DNA of 64,000 nt from Beijerinckiaceae bacterium (GCA_024304885.1 JALJOM010000003.1:2514110-2578109); one strand, 5' to 3'. Positions 47,688-56,694 are shown, numbered from the stretch's first letter. A program made the numbers and translations. Notes: generated by a model from the sequence alone, not told the origin.

Positions 47688-48353
47688 ATGCCAGTGCGTC
47701 AATTCGGCTGTCTCGGGGTTGCTTTCATGGCCTTCGGCCTCGTCCTGCAGGTCTCGACCGATCAGGCTCTGGCCCAGGATCGCCGCCAAGAGTGCAGCTC
47801 CCGCTACAAGGCGGCCAAAGCGGAAGGGAGCTTGGGTGGCCTGACATGGCCGCAATTCTTCAGCCGATGCGTTGCCGAGCTCAAGGCTGCGGCTCCGGCG
47901 GAGCCGCAACCTGCGGCGGCCGTGCCGGAGCCGGTCAATCCTCTGAAGCCTGCGGCGGAGGAGCCGGCACCTGCGGCAGCCGTGGCTCCTGCTCCCGCGC
48001 AGCCGACGGCGACGCCCGTGGAAGCCGTCACCGCTGCGCCGCCGGTCGCCCCCGAGACCGTCATCCCGCCGACGCCCGAGGCGGTGGCCCCGGCCGCGAC
48101 CGTGGTGCCGCCCGCTCCGGCGGCGGCGGCGCCGGCCGTGAAAGAGGCGGCTCCCGCGCCCCGCGAGCCCGTGTTCCCGACCGCCATCGCACCCGCCTAT
48201 GCGAAGCTCAAGCCGGGTGCGGCGCGCCAGAAGACCTGCCTGGATCAGTACAATGCCAACAAGGCCACCGATTCCAACGGCGGCCTGAAATGGACCCAGA
48301 AGGGCGGCGGCTACCTGGCCAAGTGCCTCGCGCATTTGCAGGGCGCGTCCTGA
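47688..48353 (+). CDS. Secreted protein with duplicated C-x-Y-K motif joined by a Pro/Ala linker
   Basis: A 221-residue secreted protein. A signal peptide occupies the first 30 residues (MPVRQFGCLGVAFMAFGLVLQVSTDQALAQ is about the right length). A first module CSSRYKAAKAEGSLGGLTWPQFFSRC and a second CLDQYNANKATDSNGGLKWTQKGGGYLAKC share a C-x3-Y-x-A-x-K...GGL-x-W...C layout and are separated by about 100 proline/alanine/glutamate-rich residues. GGAAAGGG 4-5 nt before 47688 fixes this start over 47667. Function unknown; likely periplasmic with two disulfide-bearing domains. Confidence 0.75.
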   Translation: MPVRQFGCLGVAFMAFGLVLQVSTDQALAQDRRQECSSRYKAAKAEGSLGGLTWPQFFSRCVAELKAAAPAEPQPAAAVPEPVNPLKPAAEEPAPAAAVAPAPAQPTATPVEAVTAAPPVAPETVIPPTPEAVAPAATVVPPAPAAAAPAVKEAAPAPREPVFPTAIAPAYAKLKPGAARQKTCLDQYNANKATDSNGGLKWTQKGGGYLAKCLAHLQGAS

Positions 48354-48404
48354 GCTCTCGTGCCGGCGGCTGACCTGCGAGAAGGTCTGGCCCTGCGAGA
48401 ACGC

Positions 48405-48670
48405 CTAGAGCGGGACGAGGAAAAGCGTACAGCGGCTTTCAGCCCGCATCCCGCTCTAGACTTTTGGAATCGATCACGTTTCATGACCTTGGATCGATTC
48501 GATCCAAGGTCATCGTGATCTAGAGCGGGACGAGGAAAAGCGTACAGCGGCTTTCCGGCGCAATCGCGTTTACGCAGATTGCGTAAACTTATCTGCCTAT
48601 CCCGCTCTAAGCTTTTGGAATCGATCACGTTCCATGACCTTGGATCGATTCGATCCAAGGTCATCGTGAT
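48405..48670 (+). repeat. Two family-1 palindromic repeats, one with an internal deletion
   Basis: The first copy (48405-48523) lacks the inner TTTACGCA / TGCGTAAA part; the second (48520-48670) is complete. Both begin CTAGAGCGGGACGAGG and contain ATGACCTTGGATC / GATCCAAGGTCAT. The copies are directly joined at CTAGAGC. The 444-bp gap between genes at 48354-48797 is otherwise empty. Confidence 0.9.
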
Positions 48671-48797
48671 GCTCGCATGGCAGGGGCACGTCTTGCGGCG
48701 TGGGGCCGTGCTCGGATAGACAGGAGCGGCGCCTCGACCTATAAGCGCGCGTGACGGCAGGGGCCCAACGGCTCGATCGACCATTCCAGGACTAATC

Positions 48798-49517
48798 ATG
48801 CAGGACACGCGCATCGCGGAGCTCGTCGCAGCTTCGGCCGAGCGTCGGCGCACGATGGTGGATTGCCAGATCCGTACCTTCGACGTGACCGACCAGACGC
48901 TTCTCGCGCGCATGATCGAGGTCCCCCGCGAGCAGTTCCTGCCGCCGGAGCTCGCAGCCTTCGCCTATTCTGATGCGAGCCTCGAGATCCGGCCCGGGAC
49001 ATGTGCCGGAGCGCGTCGCGTGCTGCCGGCGCCGCTCGTGCTGGCGCGCCTGCTCCAGTCCGCCGGCCTGCGGCCGACCGACAAGGTCCTCGATGTCGGA
49101 TCCGCGGGAGGCTACGGCGCCGCCCTTCTCGCCGGGCTCTGCGGAAAGGTCGTCTCGCTCGAATCCGACCGGCTGCTCCATGAGCTGACCCGTGCCAACC
49201 TCGACGCTTTCGGCCTGACCGACGTCGAGACCGTCTGCGCGCCCCTCGACGCCGGCGTGCCCGGGAAGGCGCCTTTCGATGTCATCGTCATCGAGGGGGC
49301 GGTCGAGACCGGGCTCGAGCCGCTGCTCGCCCAGCTGAAGGCCGGGGGACGGCTCGCGACGATCGCGCGGTCCCCGGACGATCCGACCGGCCGGGCCGGC
49401 AAGGCCGTGCTCTACGAGCGGATCATCGACGGGTCGGCGAGCTTCCGGACCATGTTCGACGCCCCGGCGCCGGTGCTCGCGGAATTCCGCCGTGCGCCCG
49501 AGTTCACGTTTGCTTGA
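48798..49517 (+). CDS. pcm: Protein-L-isoaspartate O-methyltransferase family protein
   Basis: A 239-residue SAM-dependent methyltransferase that repairs isoaspartyl residues. The conserved start MVDCQIRTFDVTDQTLLARMIEVPREQFLP and SAM-binding motif LDVGSAGGYGAALLAGL are present, followed by VSLESDRLLHELTRANL and an acidic motif VIVIEGAVE. In Rhizobiales it sits next to tolC and popZ (DUF2497), as here. Some members in this group lack repair activity, so the function is partly inferred. Confidence 0.85.
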   Translation: MQDTRIAELVAASAERRRTMVDCQIRTFDVTDQTLLARMIEVPREQFLPPELAAFAYSDASLEIRPGTCAGARRVLPAPLVLARLLQSAGLRPTDKVLDVGSAGGYGAALLAGLCGKVVSLESDRLLHELTRANLDAFGLTDVETVCAPLDAGVPGKAPFDVIVIEGAVETGLEPLLAQLKAGGRLATIARSPDDPTGRAGKAVLYERIIDGSASFRTMFDAPAPVLAEFRRAPEFTFA

Positions 49518-49522
49518 AGGCG

Positions 49523-49623
49523 AGAGCCTTTTCCGGCGAGCCGGGCACCGATTCGCGTCGTGAAAATGCGGCTGGGCAAAGATCTAGAGATGCTTTCCGT
49601 TTCCATCGGGTCGGAAAGCGCTC
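49523..49623 (-). repeat. Family-2 palindromic repeat, copy 5
   Basis: Reverse-oriented. Minus-strand order: CAGAGCGCTTTCCGACC / GGAAACGGAAAGC hairpin, then CATTTTCACGACGCGAAT, CGGTGCCCGGCTCGCCGGAAAAGGCTC. It lies in the 374-bp interval between pcm and tolC, most of which holds no recognised feature. Confidence 0.8.
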
Positions 49624-49891
49624 TGGGCCGGCCAGATCGGAGCGCAGCACGAGCGTCGTCGCCGCAGGCCCATGGGCCGTGAACCGGCTGCGCCCGTCCG
49701 GTAATTCCACGACATGAAGGCGCCTTTTTCTCGGGCTTTGAAGTGTGGAGGCGAGCCGAGCGGAGCCACTCGACGTTAACCTCTGTCGAGCAAGACAACC
49801 GCCACGAAACACTGCTGTCGCGACCATCGCGGTGGTGCCGAGGGAAATGCTTCATGAACTGCGTGCACCGGCCTCATCGAGGGCCTTGCCG

Positions 49892-51268
49892 ATGAGGCTC
49901 GCGGCTCTTCGGTGGGCCGGCGCGATCCTGCTCGCCGCATCGCCCTGCGCGGCGGAAACCATGTCCGGGGCGCTCGCGCGCGCCTATGTCGGCAATCCGG
50001 ACCTGAACCAGACCCGCGCCGGCGTGCGCGCCACCGACGAGAACTTGCCCCGAGCGACCTCGCGGTGGCGACCCAATGTCAGGGCAACCGGGGACTTCGG
50101 CTACAACTACCTCGATTTGCATGCCGGGCGCGTCGGCGGGCTCGATCAACGCGCGGGAACCTTGCCGCGCTCGGTCGGCCTCCAGGTCTCGCAGAGACTC
50201 TTCGACGGCCAGATCACCTTGAACGGCGTCCGCCAGGCGGAATCCAACATTCTCGGTGCGCGCGAAACCCTGCGCGAGACGGAACTGAACGTCTTGCAGA
50301 CCGGCGCGAACGCCTACATGAACGTGCTGCTCGCGATCGCCATTCTCGATCTGCGCAAGAACAATATCACCGTCCTCGAGCAGCAGCTTCGCCAGACCCG
50401 CGATCGCTTCGACGTCGGCGAGGTCACGCGCACGGACGTGGCTCAGGCGCAATCGCAGCTCGCGACGGGGCGCTCGGACTATTTCCGCGCTCAGGCGGAT
50501 CTGCAGACGGCCATCGCCGCCTATCGCCAGGTGATCGGCGTCGAGCCGACGAAGCTCGAGCCGGCGCGCTCGATCGAGCATCTCCTGCCGCGCAGCCTGG
50601 ACAAGGCCGTCGACCTCGCGCTCTACGAGCATCCCCGCATCCAGGCCGCCTTGCACGCGGTCGATGCGGCGGAGCTGCAAGTCAAGGTCGTCGAAGGCGA
50701 GCTCTACCCGTCCGTCAACCTCGTCGGGAGCGTCGAGCAGAATTTCGCGCAGCAAGGATTTCCGCGCTGGCGGCAGTTCAATACGACCATCCTCGGCCAG
50801 GTCAGCGTCCCGATCTATCAGAACGGCGGCGAGACCTATGCGCGGGTCCGCCAGGCCAAGGAGAGCTTCGGCCAGACCCGGCTTCAAGCCGACCAGAGGC
50901 GCGACGAGGTCCGCGCCGCCGTCGTCTCGTCCTGGGGGCAGCTCGAGACCGCGCGCGCCGTCATCCAATCCTCGCGAGCGGCGGTCAAGGCGGCCGAGAT
51001 CGCGCTCGAAGGCATTCGCGAGGAAGCCAAGGTCGGCCAGCGCACCACCTTCGATGTCCTCTTCGCGCAGCAGACCCTGCTCGATGCCAGGGTGCGGCTC
51101 GTCACCGCGCAGCGCGACCAGGTCGTCGCCTCCTATGCCGTCATGGCGTCGATCGGGCGCCTGTCCGCGGCCAACCTCGCGCTCGACGTCGAGCGCTACG
51201 ACCCGACGATCCATTTCGATCAGGTCAAGGATCAATGGATCGGGTTGCGCACCCCGGACGGGCGCTAG
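49892..51268 (+). CDS. tolC: TolC-family outer-membrane efflux channel
   Basis: A 458-residue outer-membrane protein. A signal peptide MRLAALRWAGAILLAASPCAAE starts at the ATG I selected (49892); the frame is open upstream to 49745. Two duplicated helical halves of the TolC fold are visible (ETMSGALARAYVGNPDLNQTRAGVRATDENLP in the first and LDKAVDLALYEHPRIQAALHAVDAAELQVKVVEGELYPSVNLV in the second). It forms the trimeric exit duct for tripartite pumps or type I secretion; no pump genes are adjacent. It lies between pcm and popZ. Confidence 0.93.
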   Translation: MRLAALRWAGAILLAASPCAAETMSGALARAYVGNPDLNQTRAGVRATDENLPRATSRWRPNVRATGDFGYNYLDLHAGRVGGLDQRAGTLPRSVGLQVSQRLFDGQITLNGVRQAESNILGARETLRETELNVLQTGANAYMNVLLAIAILDLRKNNITVLEQQLRQTRDRFDVGEVTRTDVAQAQSQLATGRSDYFRAQADLQTAIAAYRQVIGVEPTKLEPARSIEHLLPRSLDKAVDLALYEHPRIQAALHAVDAAELQVKVVEGELYPSVNLVGSVEQNFAQQGFPRWRQFNTTILGQVSVPIYQNGGETYARVRQAKESFGQTRLQADQRRDEVRAAVVSSWGQLETARAVIQSSRAAVKAAEIALEGIREEAKVGQRTTFDVLFAQQTLLDARVRLVTAQRDQVVASYAVMASIGRLSAANLALDVERYDPTIHFDQVKDQWIGLRTPDGR

Positions 51269-51404
51269 CTTGCGCGCTCGGCCGACGAATTCCGTTGGAA
51301 AAATGCTCGCTCGGGAAGATTCGGCAGCGGACATGCTCTAACGTGACGAGAATCGCCGGACGACATTCGGTGCGAAAGACGAAGAGCCCAACAGTCGCGA
51401 GATC

Positions 51405-51878
51405 ATGAACGGAGCCGAACGTCTGCGAGACCATCGGCACGAGGCCGAGCCGAGCACGCTCGAGCCGTCGATGGAGGAGATTCTCGCCTCGATCCGGCAA
51501 ATCCTCGCCGAAGGACAAGGTCTTTGGGGCGGCGCGCAAGACTCGTCCGGGCAACCCGAGGCAACCGAGCCCTCTTCGCGTCCCGACCACTGCCATGCCT
51601 CCGCGGGGGCGCCGCGCACGAACGGGCGCGCGGAGCCGCCGCGGAACATGCCGGCGGGCCGCGTCGTACCCCTCGCCTCGGCGGCGACGGAAGCCTCCGT
51701 GGCCGCGGCCTTCCAGGCGCTCGTCGCCAGCCAGTTCGCGCAGAGGACGGACGTCGTCACCGACCTGACGCGCGAGATGATCCGCCCGATGCTCGAGGCC
51801 TGGATCGACGAGCATCTCCCCGGCATCGTGGAACGTCTCGTCGCGGCCGAGATCGCCCGGATCCGGCGCGGGGAATAG
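51405..51878 (+). CDS. PopZ-like DUF2497 protein
   Basis: A 157-residue protein with the polar-organising-protein pattern: N-terminal PSMEEILASIRQILAEGQ (the conserved PSMEEILASIRxI helix), a disordered middle, and the C-terminal helical region IRPMLEAWIDEHLPGIVERLVAAEIARI. PopZ organises the cell pole in alphaproteobacteria. The gene order pcm-tolC-popZ is typical of Rhizobiales. valS, the usual next gene in relatives, is not found downstream here. Confidence 0.85.
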   Translation: MNGAERLRDHRHEAEPSTLEPSMEEILASIRQILAEGQGLWGGAQDSSGQPEATEPSSRPDHCHASAGAPRTNGRAEPPRNMPAGRVVPLASAATEASVAAAFQALVASQFAQRTDVVTDLTREMIRPMLEAWIDEHLPGIVERLVAAEIARIRRGE

Positions 51879-52096
51879 AGTCTGGCGTCGCACGCGCCTT
51901 AGCGCTCAACTCCGCCTCGCGGTCTTTCTCGACAAGGGCCGAGGGGTGGCGTCCGCAGGACGAAAGCTCGGCTATTCTCGGAAACCCCTAACGCGACGTC
52001 GTGAACCGGCTCGCTCTGGTTTCGAACCAGGCGATGCTCTATCGTTCGAAGCGAGCAGGCCAACGCGGCCGAACCGTCTCGTCGGAGGAGTGAGCC

Positions 52097-52447
52097 GTGC
52101 GCAAGTTGCTTTCGATACTCGGCGTCGTCGGCGCCTTGGCCACCGGATCGATCACGGCTCACGCCGCAGCATTGCCGATCTCGCCGGTCCCCGACACGCC
52201 GCGGGCCGTGACGCTGATCGCGGGCGGGTGCGGCATAGGCTATCACCGCGGGCCCTATGGGGGCTGCCGCCCCAATGTCGGATATCCGGCATATGGGTAT
52301 GGGGGCGTCTATCGTGGCGGCGCCTATTATCGTGGTGGCGTCTACCGTGGAGGCGTGTATCGCGGTGGTGTCTACCGAGGTGGTGTCTATCGGGGTGGCG
52401 TCTATCGAGGTGGGGTGTACCGCGGGGGCCGAGTCTATCGCCGCTGA
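52097..52447 (+). CDS. Secreted Gly/Tyr-rich protein with YRGGV repeats
   Basis: A 116-residue secreted protein. A GTG start at 52097 has GGAGGAG 6 nt upstream. The signal peptide is MRKLLSILGVVGALATGSITAHAA. Residues 45-60 contain GCGIGYHRGPYGGCRP, a motif often seen in small secreted rhizobial proteins, and the rest is a run of six or more YRGGV pentapeptides encoded by 15-bp repeats (about 52312-52440), ending GRVYRR. The repeat number could vary between strains. Function unknown. Confidence 0.8.
   Translation: MRKLLSILGVVGALATGSITAHAAALPISPVPDTPRAVTLIAGGCGIGYHRGPYGGCRPNVGYPAYGYGGVYRGGAYYRGGVYRGGVYRGGVYRGGVYRGGVYRGGVYRGGRVYRR
52311..52440 (+). repeat. 15-bp coding tandem repeat (YRGGV)
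   Basis: Repeated units of the form TA(T/C)CGNGG(T/C)GGNGTN, each coding YRGGV, with synonymous differences between copies. Inside the Gly/Tyr-rich secreted protein gene. Not a CRISPR: there are no spacers and the frame is kept. Confidence 0.85.
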
Positions 52448-52880
52448 ACGTGCCGAGCCGCTCGTGCCGAGAGAGGAACGGCCGGCCTGACGATGGCCGA
52501 GGCAGCGGGCGCCGGGGTCCCCCCTACCCTGCCCCGCGCCGGGGAGGAACGCGCTCCCGTCTTAGACGCTTCGCGGGATAGGACCAGGTTCCACGCTCGC
52601 CCGTTGGAGCGGTTTCCGATCCAGTCGCATCGGAAATCCGTCGCAATTTCGCGACGCGAATCGGTGCCCGCTTCGCTGGAAAATGCTCTAGCTGCCAAAG
52701 ACAACGCGCTCGGGCGGCGGTCGGTATTGCCTCTTGCCCCCGCCTTTGCGAGCACCTCGGCCTCACGGTCTTTTCGGTGAGACTCCCGAGGTCACGAACA
52801 TGCTGTGCCGAAATGTATGGATGGCCTGAGCTCGCCCTGCCGTGTGGGCCGCATCGGTCGCGGCGACCGAGTTCGCCGGA
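52448..52880. other. 433-bp gap holding a family-2 repeat
   Basis: Contains the family-2 repeat at 52604-52691; otherwise no gene, RNA or clear terminator was recognised. The upstream part is GC-rich, with purine-rich segments. Confidence 0.45.
52604..52691 (+). repeat. Family-2 palindromic repeat, copy 6
   Basis: TTGGAGCGGTTTCCGATCC / CATCGGAAATCC, then GTCGCAATTTCGCGACGCGAATCGG, CTTCGCTGGAAAATGCTCTAG. It has the full family-2 ending CTCTAG. Confidence 0.85.
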
Positions 52881-53138
52881 TCATTTCGGACCACGCGAAT
52901 TCCTGGCCAGGGGAAACTCTGCGCTCTCGTAGAGCGCGCGGATGGCTCGCCCGACGATTCTCTCGTCGTCGACCTCGAGAGCGCAGCCTCCCAGCACGCG
53001 AGAGGGGAGAACCTCTATGGCGAAGCGAATGGCTTCCGCCGCATGGTCGAAACGCCGGTACTCGAGGCCCTTCCGGCCGAAATTCGTGCTCTTGGCGGTA
53101 TACAGCGCGGCCTCAGTCGTGTAGTCGAACCTACCCAT
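52881..53138 (-). CDS. Small conserved hypothetical protein
   Basis: An 85-residue protein, MGRFDYTTEAALYTAKSTNFGR, with LEYRRFDHAAEAIRFAIEVLPSRVLGGCALEVDDERIVG and IRALYESAEFPLAR. The pattern of a short domain ending IRALYES is familiar to me from Rhizobiales hypothetical proteins, but the function is unknown. No membrane segments. The next small gene on this strand is 73 bp upstream. Confidence 0.65.
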   Translation of the reverse strand: MGRFDYTTEAALYTAKSTNFGRKGLEYRRFDHAAEAIRFAIEVLPSRVLGGCALEVDDERIVGRAIRALYESAEFPLARNSRGPK

Positions 53139-53211
53139 CGTCGGCTCCCGGACCTTTCTGTCGCCACCGTGCCACGATCGCTCGATCGTGCCCGAGGGAC
53201 AGCCGCACCCC

Positions 53212-53454
53212 CTATCCGACCTTGTCGAGCGCAGACTCTTTCACGACACGCTCGAATCCCTCGCGCTCTGCCTTGATCCTGTATTGAAACCCTTCCCCGG
53301 AGTCGGGGAGCAGCCGCGTGACCTTGAACATTTCCTTCGTCGATCGCACACCCACGGAATGGAGCACATAGGTACCGACGGCAAACTTGTGCGTCGCCGC
53401 CACGTGATTGCGAAGGGCCTCCTGGCGCGAGGCCTTGCTCGAATGTGGAGTCAT
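53212..53454 (-). CDS. Small conserved hypothetical protein
   Basis: An 80-residue basic protein with KFAVGTYVLHSVGVRSTKEMFKVTRLLPDSGEGFQYRIKAEREGFERVVKES. It resembles short conserved proteins of Rhizobiales (a KFAVGxxVLHS...FKVTRLLPDxGxGFQYRIK pattern) with no known function. Probably co-oriented with the 85-residue gene downstream. Soluble, no signal peptide. Confidence 0.65.
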   Translation of the reverse strand: MTPHSSKASRQEALRNHVAATHKFAVGTYVLHSVGVRSTKEMFKVTRLLPDSGEGFQYRIKAEREGFERVVKESALDKVG

Positions 53455-53621
53455 CTGCCCGTCTTTCGTCTTGGAGGAACCGTGCCACAGGGGCGTTCCG
53501 GCGGCCGTGGGCGGAGGGCCTGCAGGTGCTCGCGGGGATCTTCCTGCACTGCCCTCGAGCCGTGGATCGCGCGCGCTCGCCGCCGGTTCATCCGCGGTCG
53601 GCGAGGCGAACGAGGCTCGGC

Positions 53622-53834
53622 TCAGTAGGCGACTTGCAGCCGATCCGCAGAGGTCTTGCCGCTGCGAGAATCGGTGACGAGGTCGTAGGTGATCTTCTGG
53701 CCTTCCGCGAGGCCGCGAAGACCCGCGCGCTCGACCGCGCTGACGTGGACGAAGATGTCCTTACCGCCGGAGTCCGGCTGGATGAAGCCGAAACCCTTTT
53801 GCGCATTGAACCATTTGACGATACCGGTCTGCAT
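53622..53834 (-). CDS. cspA: Cold-shock protein
   Basis: A 70-residue single-strand nucleic-acid-binding protein. RNP-1 is KGFGFIQ and RNP-2 is DIFVHVSAV, both intact. The ATG at 53834 has GGAAAGGAC just upstream. The open frame extends much further upstream, but the protein starts at MQTGIVKWFN. The 5' region up to pyk (about 240 bp) is a long leader, as usual for csp genes. Family and fold are clear. Confidence 0.95.
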   Translation of the reverse strand: MQTGIVKWFNAQKGFGFIQPDSGGKDIFVHVSAVERAGLRGLAEGQKITYDLVTDSRSGKTSADRLQVAY

Positions 53835-54077
53835 GACTTGTCCTTTCCAAGAACAATGAACGGCGCTCGCACCATGCGACGCCGGGTCGATCGATGTTCT
53901 GGGGAGGAAGTCGTCTGCCGATATGCCGAAGCGGGCGTAGAAGCAAAAGGCGCTCGGCCGAAACTCGATGTGCTCAATATAGGGTGTGCAGCTGCAAAAA
54001 CAAGCACCGCGCAAGACGACGCCGAAACAGGCTGGAAACTTGCCGGAGTCTCGGGCTCTCGCTGCCGTCTGAACGCC

Positions 54078-55511
54078 TCACGACGGCTGCGGCTCGATGA
54101 GCCCGATCCGGATCATGTTGGTCGTGCCCGGCGTGCCGAAGGGAACGCCCGCGACGATGATCACGCGCTCGCCGGTCTCGGCGAAACCCTCGCGAGCGGC
54201 GAACTTGCAGGCGCGCTTCGACATGTCGTCGACATCATGCGCGTCCTTGGTGACGACCGCATGGACCCCCCAGGCGAGGGCCAGACGGCCGGCCGTCTCG
54301 CGATTCGGCGTAAGTGCGAGAATCGGCGCCTCCGGCCGCTCCCGCGCGATTCGGAACGCCGTCGAGCCCGAGGACGTCCAGGCCACGATCGCCTTGAGAT
54401 CGAGGGTTTCCGCGAAATTGCGCGCGGCGACCGCGACGGCGACGGCATCCTTGTTCGTCGCCTCGAGCGGGGCGCGTTGCGCATTGATGATGCTGCGGTA
54501 GTAGCCGTCGCGCTCGACCTCCTCGGCGACCTTGTTCATGGTCGCGACGGCCTCGACCGGATATTGGCCGGCGGCGCTCTCGGCCGAGAGCATCACCGCG
54601 TCCGCGCCCTCGAAGACCGCGGTCGCGACATCGGAGACCTCGGCGCGGGTCGGCACCGGCGACGAGATCATGGATTCGAGCATCTGGGTCGCGACGACGA
54701 CCGGCTTGCCGTGGCGGCGCGAGGTGCGGTTGATGCGCTTCTGCAGGCCCGGCACCTTCTCGAGCGGCATCTCGACGCCGAGGTCGCCGCGCGCGACCAT
54801 GAGGCCGTCGGAGACCTCGACGATCTCCTCGAGCCGCGAGATCGCCTGCGGCTTCTCGAGCTTCGACATGACGAGCGCGCGGCCTCGGGTCAGCTTCTTG
54901 ACCTCGACCACGTCCTCCGGACGCTGGACGAAGGAGACCGCGACCCAGTCCACCCCCGCCTCGAGCCCGGCCTCGAGATCGGCGCGGTCCTTGTCCGTGA
55001 TCGACGACACGGGGATTTCCGTATCCGGCAGGCTCACGCCCTTGCGATTGGAAATCTCGCCGCCGACCTCGGCGATCGCGACGGCCTGCGTGTCGGTCGC
55101 GCTGACGACCCGAAGCCGCATCTTGCCGTCGTCGACGAGGATCGTATGGCCCGGCTCGAGAGCCTGGAGGATCTCGGGATGCGGCAGCTGAACCCGTGTC
55201 GCGTCTCCGGGCGCCGGCGAGGAATCGAAGGTGAAGGTCGCCCCCTTGGCGAGCTTCACCGCGCGGTTCTCGAAAGTTCCGATCCTGAGCTTCGGGCCTT
55301 GCAGGTCGAGCAGGATGCCGATCGGGCGGCCGCAGTCCTTCTCGAGCGCCCGGATCATGGCGACCTGGTCTCGCATCGAATCGTGCGAGGCATGGCTCAT
55401 GTTGATGCGAAAGACATCGGCGCCGGCCCGGAACAAGCCGGCGAGGATCGCCGGGTTCGTCGAGGCCGGGCCGAGAGTCGCAATGATCTTGCATCGGCGC
55501 AGCCGCCGCAT
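54078..55511 (-). CDS. pyk: Pyruvate kinase
   Basis: Transfers phosphate from PEP to ADP in glycolysis. The 477-residue protein starts MRRLRRCKIIATLGPAS and has FRINMSHASH (TIM-barrel active site), the K-DLQGPKLRIG block, DWVAVSFVQRPEDV, LMVARGDLGVEMP and TQMLESMI, plus the C-terminal domain. GAGGCAGCG before the ATG is a weak ribosome-binding site. DUF1036 follows on the same side as in many Rhizobiales. Confidence 0.97.
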   Translation of the reverse strand: MRRLRRCKIIATLGPASTNPAILAGLFRAGADVFRINMSHASHDSMRDQVAMIRALEKDCGRPIGILLDLQGPKLRIGTFENRAVKLAKGATFTFDSSPAPGDATRVQLPHPEILQALEPGHTILVDDGKMRLRVVSATDTQAVAIAEVGGEISNRKGVSLPDTEIPVSSITDKDRADLEAGLEAGVDWVAVSFVQRPEDVVEVKKLTRGRALVMSKLEKPQAISRLEEIVEVSDGLMVARGDLGVEMPLEKVPGLQKRINRTSRRHGKPVVVATQMLESMISSPVPTRAEVSDVATAVFEGADAVMLSAESAAGQYPVEAVATMNKVAEEVERDGYYRSIINAQRAPLEATNKDAVAVAVAARNFAETLDLKAIVAWTSSGSTAFRIARERPEAPILALTPNRETAGRLALAWGVHAVVTKDAHDVDDMSKRACKFAAREGFAETGERVIIVAGVPFGTPGTTNMIRIGLIEPQPS

Positions 55512-55547
55512 CGCTGCCTCATGGGGTCGGGTGGAAGGTGCCTTTCG

Positions 55548-56048
55548 TCAGGGACCGGTACGACCTTGCGCCGCATCGGTCAATTGCACGGTCCAGTTCC
55601 GCGCCTCTTTCCCGGTATCGACCTCGAAGAAGCCGGTCCGGTCGAAGCCGCGCGCGAAGCAGTCGGCGCGCCCGATGATGCGGAACTCTCGGTCGCGGGT
55701 GCACATGAAGGCCTTGCCCTTCCATTCGCCGCCGCGCTCGTCCATCGCATAGAGGTAATAGAACTCGGCGGCGAGCGGCCCGCGCACCAGGACCTCGCAG
55801 GCATTGGCCTTGAGGTTCCACCAGCCTTCGCTGACCCAGGTCTCGCCGTCGGTATAGGCGAGCGAGACACTGACCCTACGGGTCGTATTGTTGCACAGGC
55901 GCAGATCCGCGGCCGCGGGGCTCGGTGCCGCCGCGAGCACCAGCGCCGCGATGACGAGGGCGGGGATCAGCGCCGGCTTCGCGACGAGCCATGTGACGCC
56001 CTCGGCCACGGCCCGTCGCAGGGCCGAGACCACTCCCCCTGCGAGCAT
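55548..56048 (-). CDS. Secreted DUF1036 protein
   Basis: A 166-residue secreted protein. A hydrophobic N-terminal stretch ALIPALVIAALVLAAAPSPAAA acts as a signal peptide, preceded by about 20 residues. The DUF1036 core is DLRLCNNTTRRVSVSLAYTDGE and SEGWWNLKANACEVLV, then RDREFRIIGRADCFARGF. The family lacks a known function and is usually next to pyk, as here (36-bp gap). I took 56048 (MLAGGVV) by length; earlier starts are possible. Confidence 0.85.
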   Translation of the reverse strand: MLAGGVVSALRRAVAEGVTWLVAKPALIPALVIAALVLAAAPSPAAADLRLCNNTTRRVSVSLAYTDGETWVSEGWWNLKANACEVLVRGPLAAEFYYLYAMDERGGEWKGKAFMCTRDREFRIIGRADCFARGFDRTGFFEVDTGKEARNWTVQLTDAAQGRTGP

Positions 56049-56115
56049 GATCTCATGCGCCGATCGGCCCCTGTAACCGAAAGAGCGAGCGTCGATCCTC
56101 AAGAGCCGAGCTCCT

Positions 56116-56559
56116 TCACCGGTCGTCCGGCCAGAATCCGTCGTCCACGATCTCGTCATAGGACCAGGGGCACGCGGCGGGGAAGGTCGATTCGGCGAGG
56201 CCGGTTTCGATCCCTCCGGCGATCCGGGCAACCTCGTAGGCGCGCGCGATCACGTCCGGCACGATCGGCTTCAGGCTTGGATTGGCGAGGAGGTGATCGC
56301 GAATTTCGAGCCGCTGGATGCGGATCGTCGCCTGCCAGGACGGGGTGCGGCGGAGCGGCTGAAATCGCCACTTCAGGATATGCAGGAGCAGAACGACGAG
56401 ACGGCTTTTGAGCTCGTGCTTCTCGCGACGGCCCATGCTCTCGATCTCCTCGGCGATGTTGTCGAGGTCGGCCTCGGCGATCCGGCCGGCGCGCAAGAGG
56501 GTCGCCTGCTCACTCGCCCAAGCATAGAAATCGGTGTCGTAGAGCGCGCTTTTCGACAT
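56116..56559 (-). CDS. DUF29 protein
   Basis: A 147-residue protein with the DUF29 sequence MSKSALYDTDFYAWASEQATLLRAGRIAEADLDNIAEEIESMGRREKHEL and LLHILKWRFQPLRRTPSWQATIRIQR. These proteins occur in many copies in cyanobacteria and some proteobacteria; function unknown. The length is normal. It lies just after the tRNA-Val gene, on the same strand. Confidence 0.9.
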   Translation of the reverse strand: MSKSALYDTDFYAWASEQATLLRAGRIAEADLDNIAEEIESMGRREKHELKSRLVVLLLHILKWRFQPLRRTPSWQATIRIQRLEIRDHLLANPSLKPIVPDVIARAYEVARIAGGIETGLAESTFPAACPWSYDEIVDDGFWPDDR

Positions 56560-56694
56560 TGCGGGCTACTCGGGCATGGCTTGCCACGGATTTTCCACGG
56601 GTCCGCGCGGCATGTTCTTACTTTGATCTGCGCTAAATCGCACAATCGACCCGAAGCGGGAAACCCTGCTTCGAAACAAAATCCGGGAATTGGA

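Noticed and set aside
52311-52440. CRISPR-like direct repeats
   Set aside because: The repeats are in frame, have no unique spacers, and encode YRGGV pentapeptides.
53761-54100. Short open frames in the leader of cspA
   Set aside because: They overlap the conserved leader and the cspA frame start; no ribosome-binding site or protein-like pattern.
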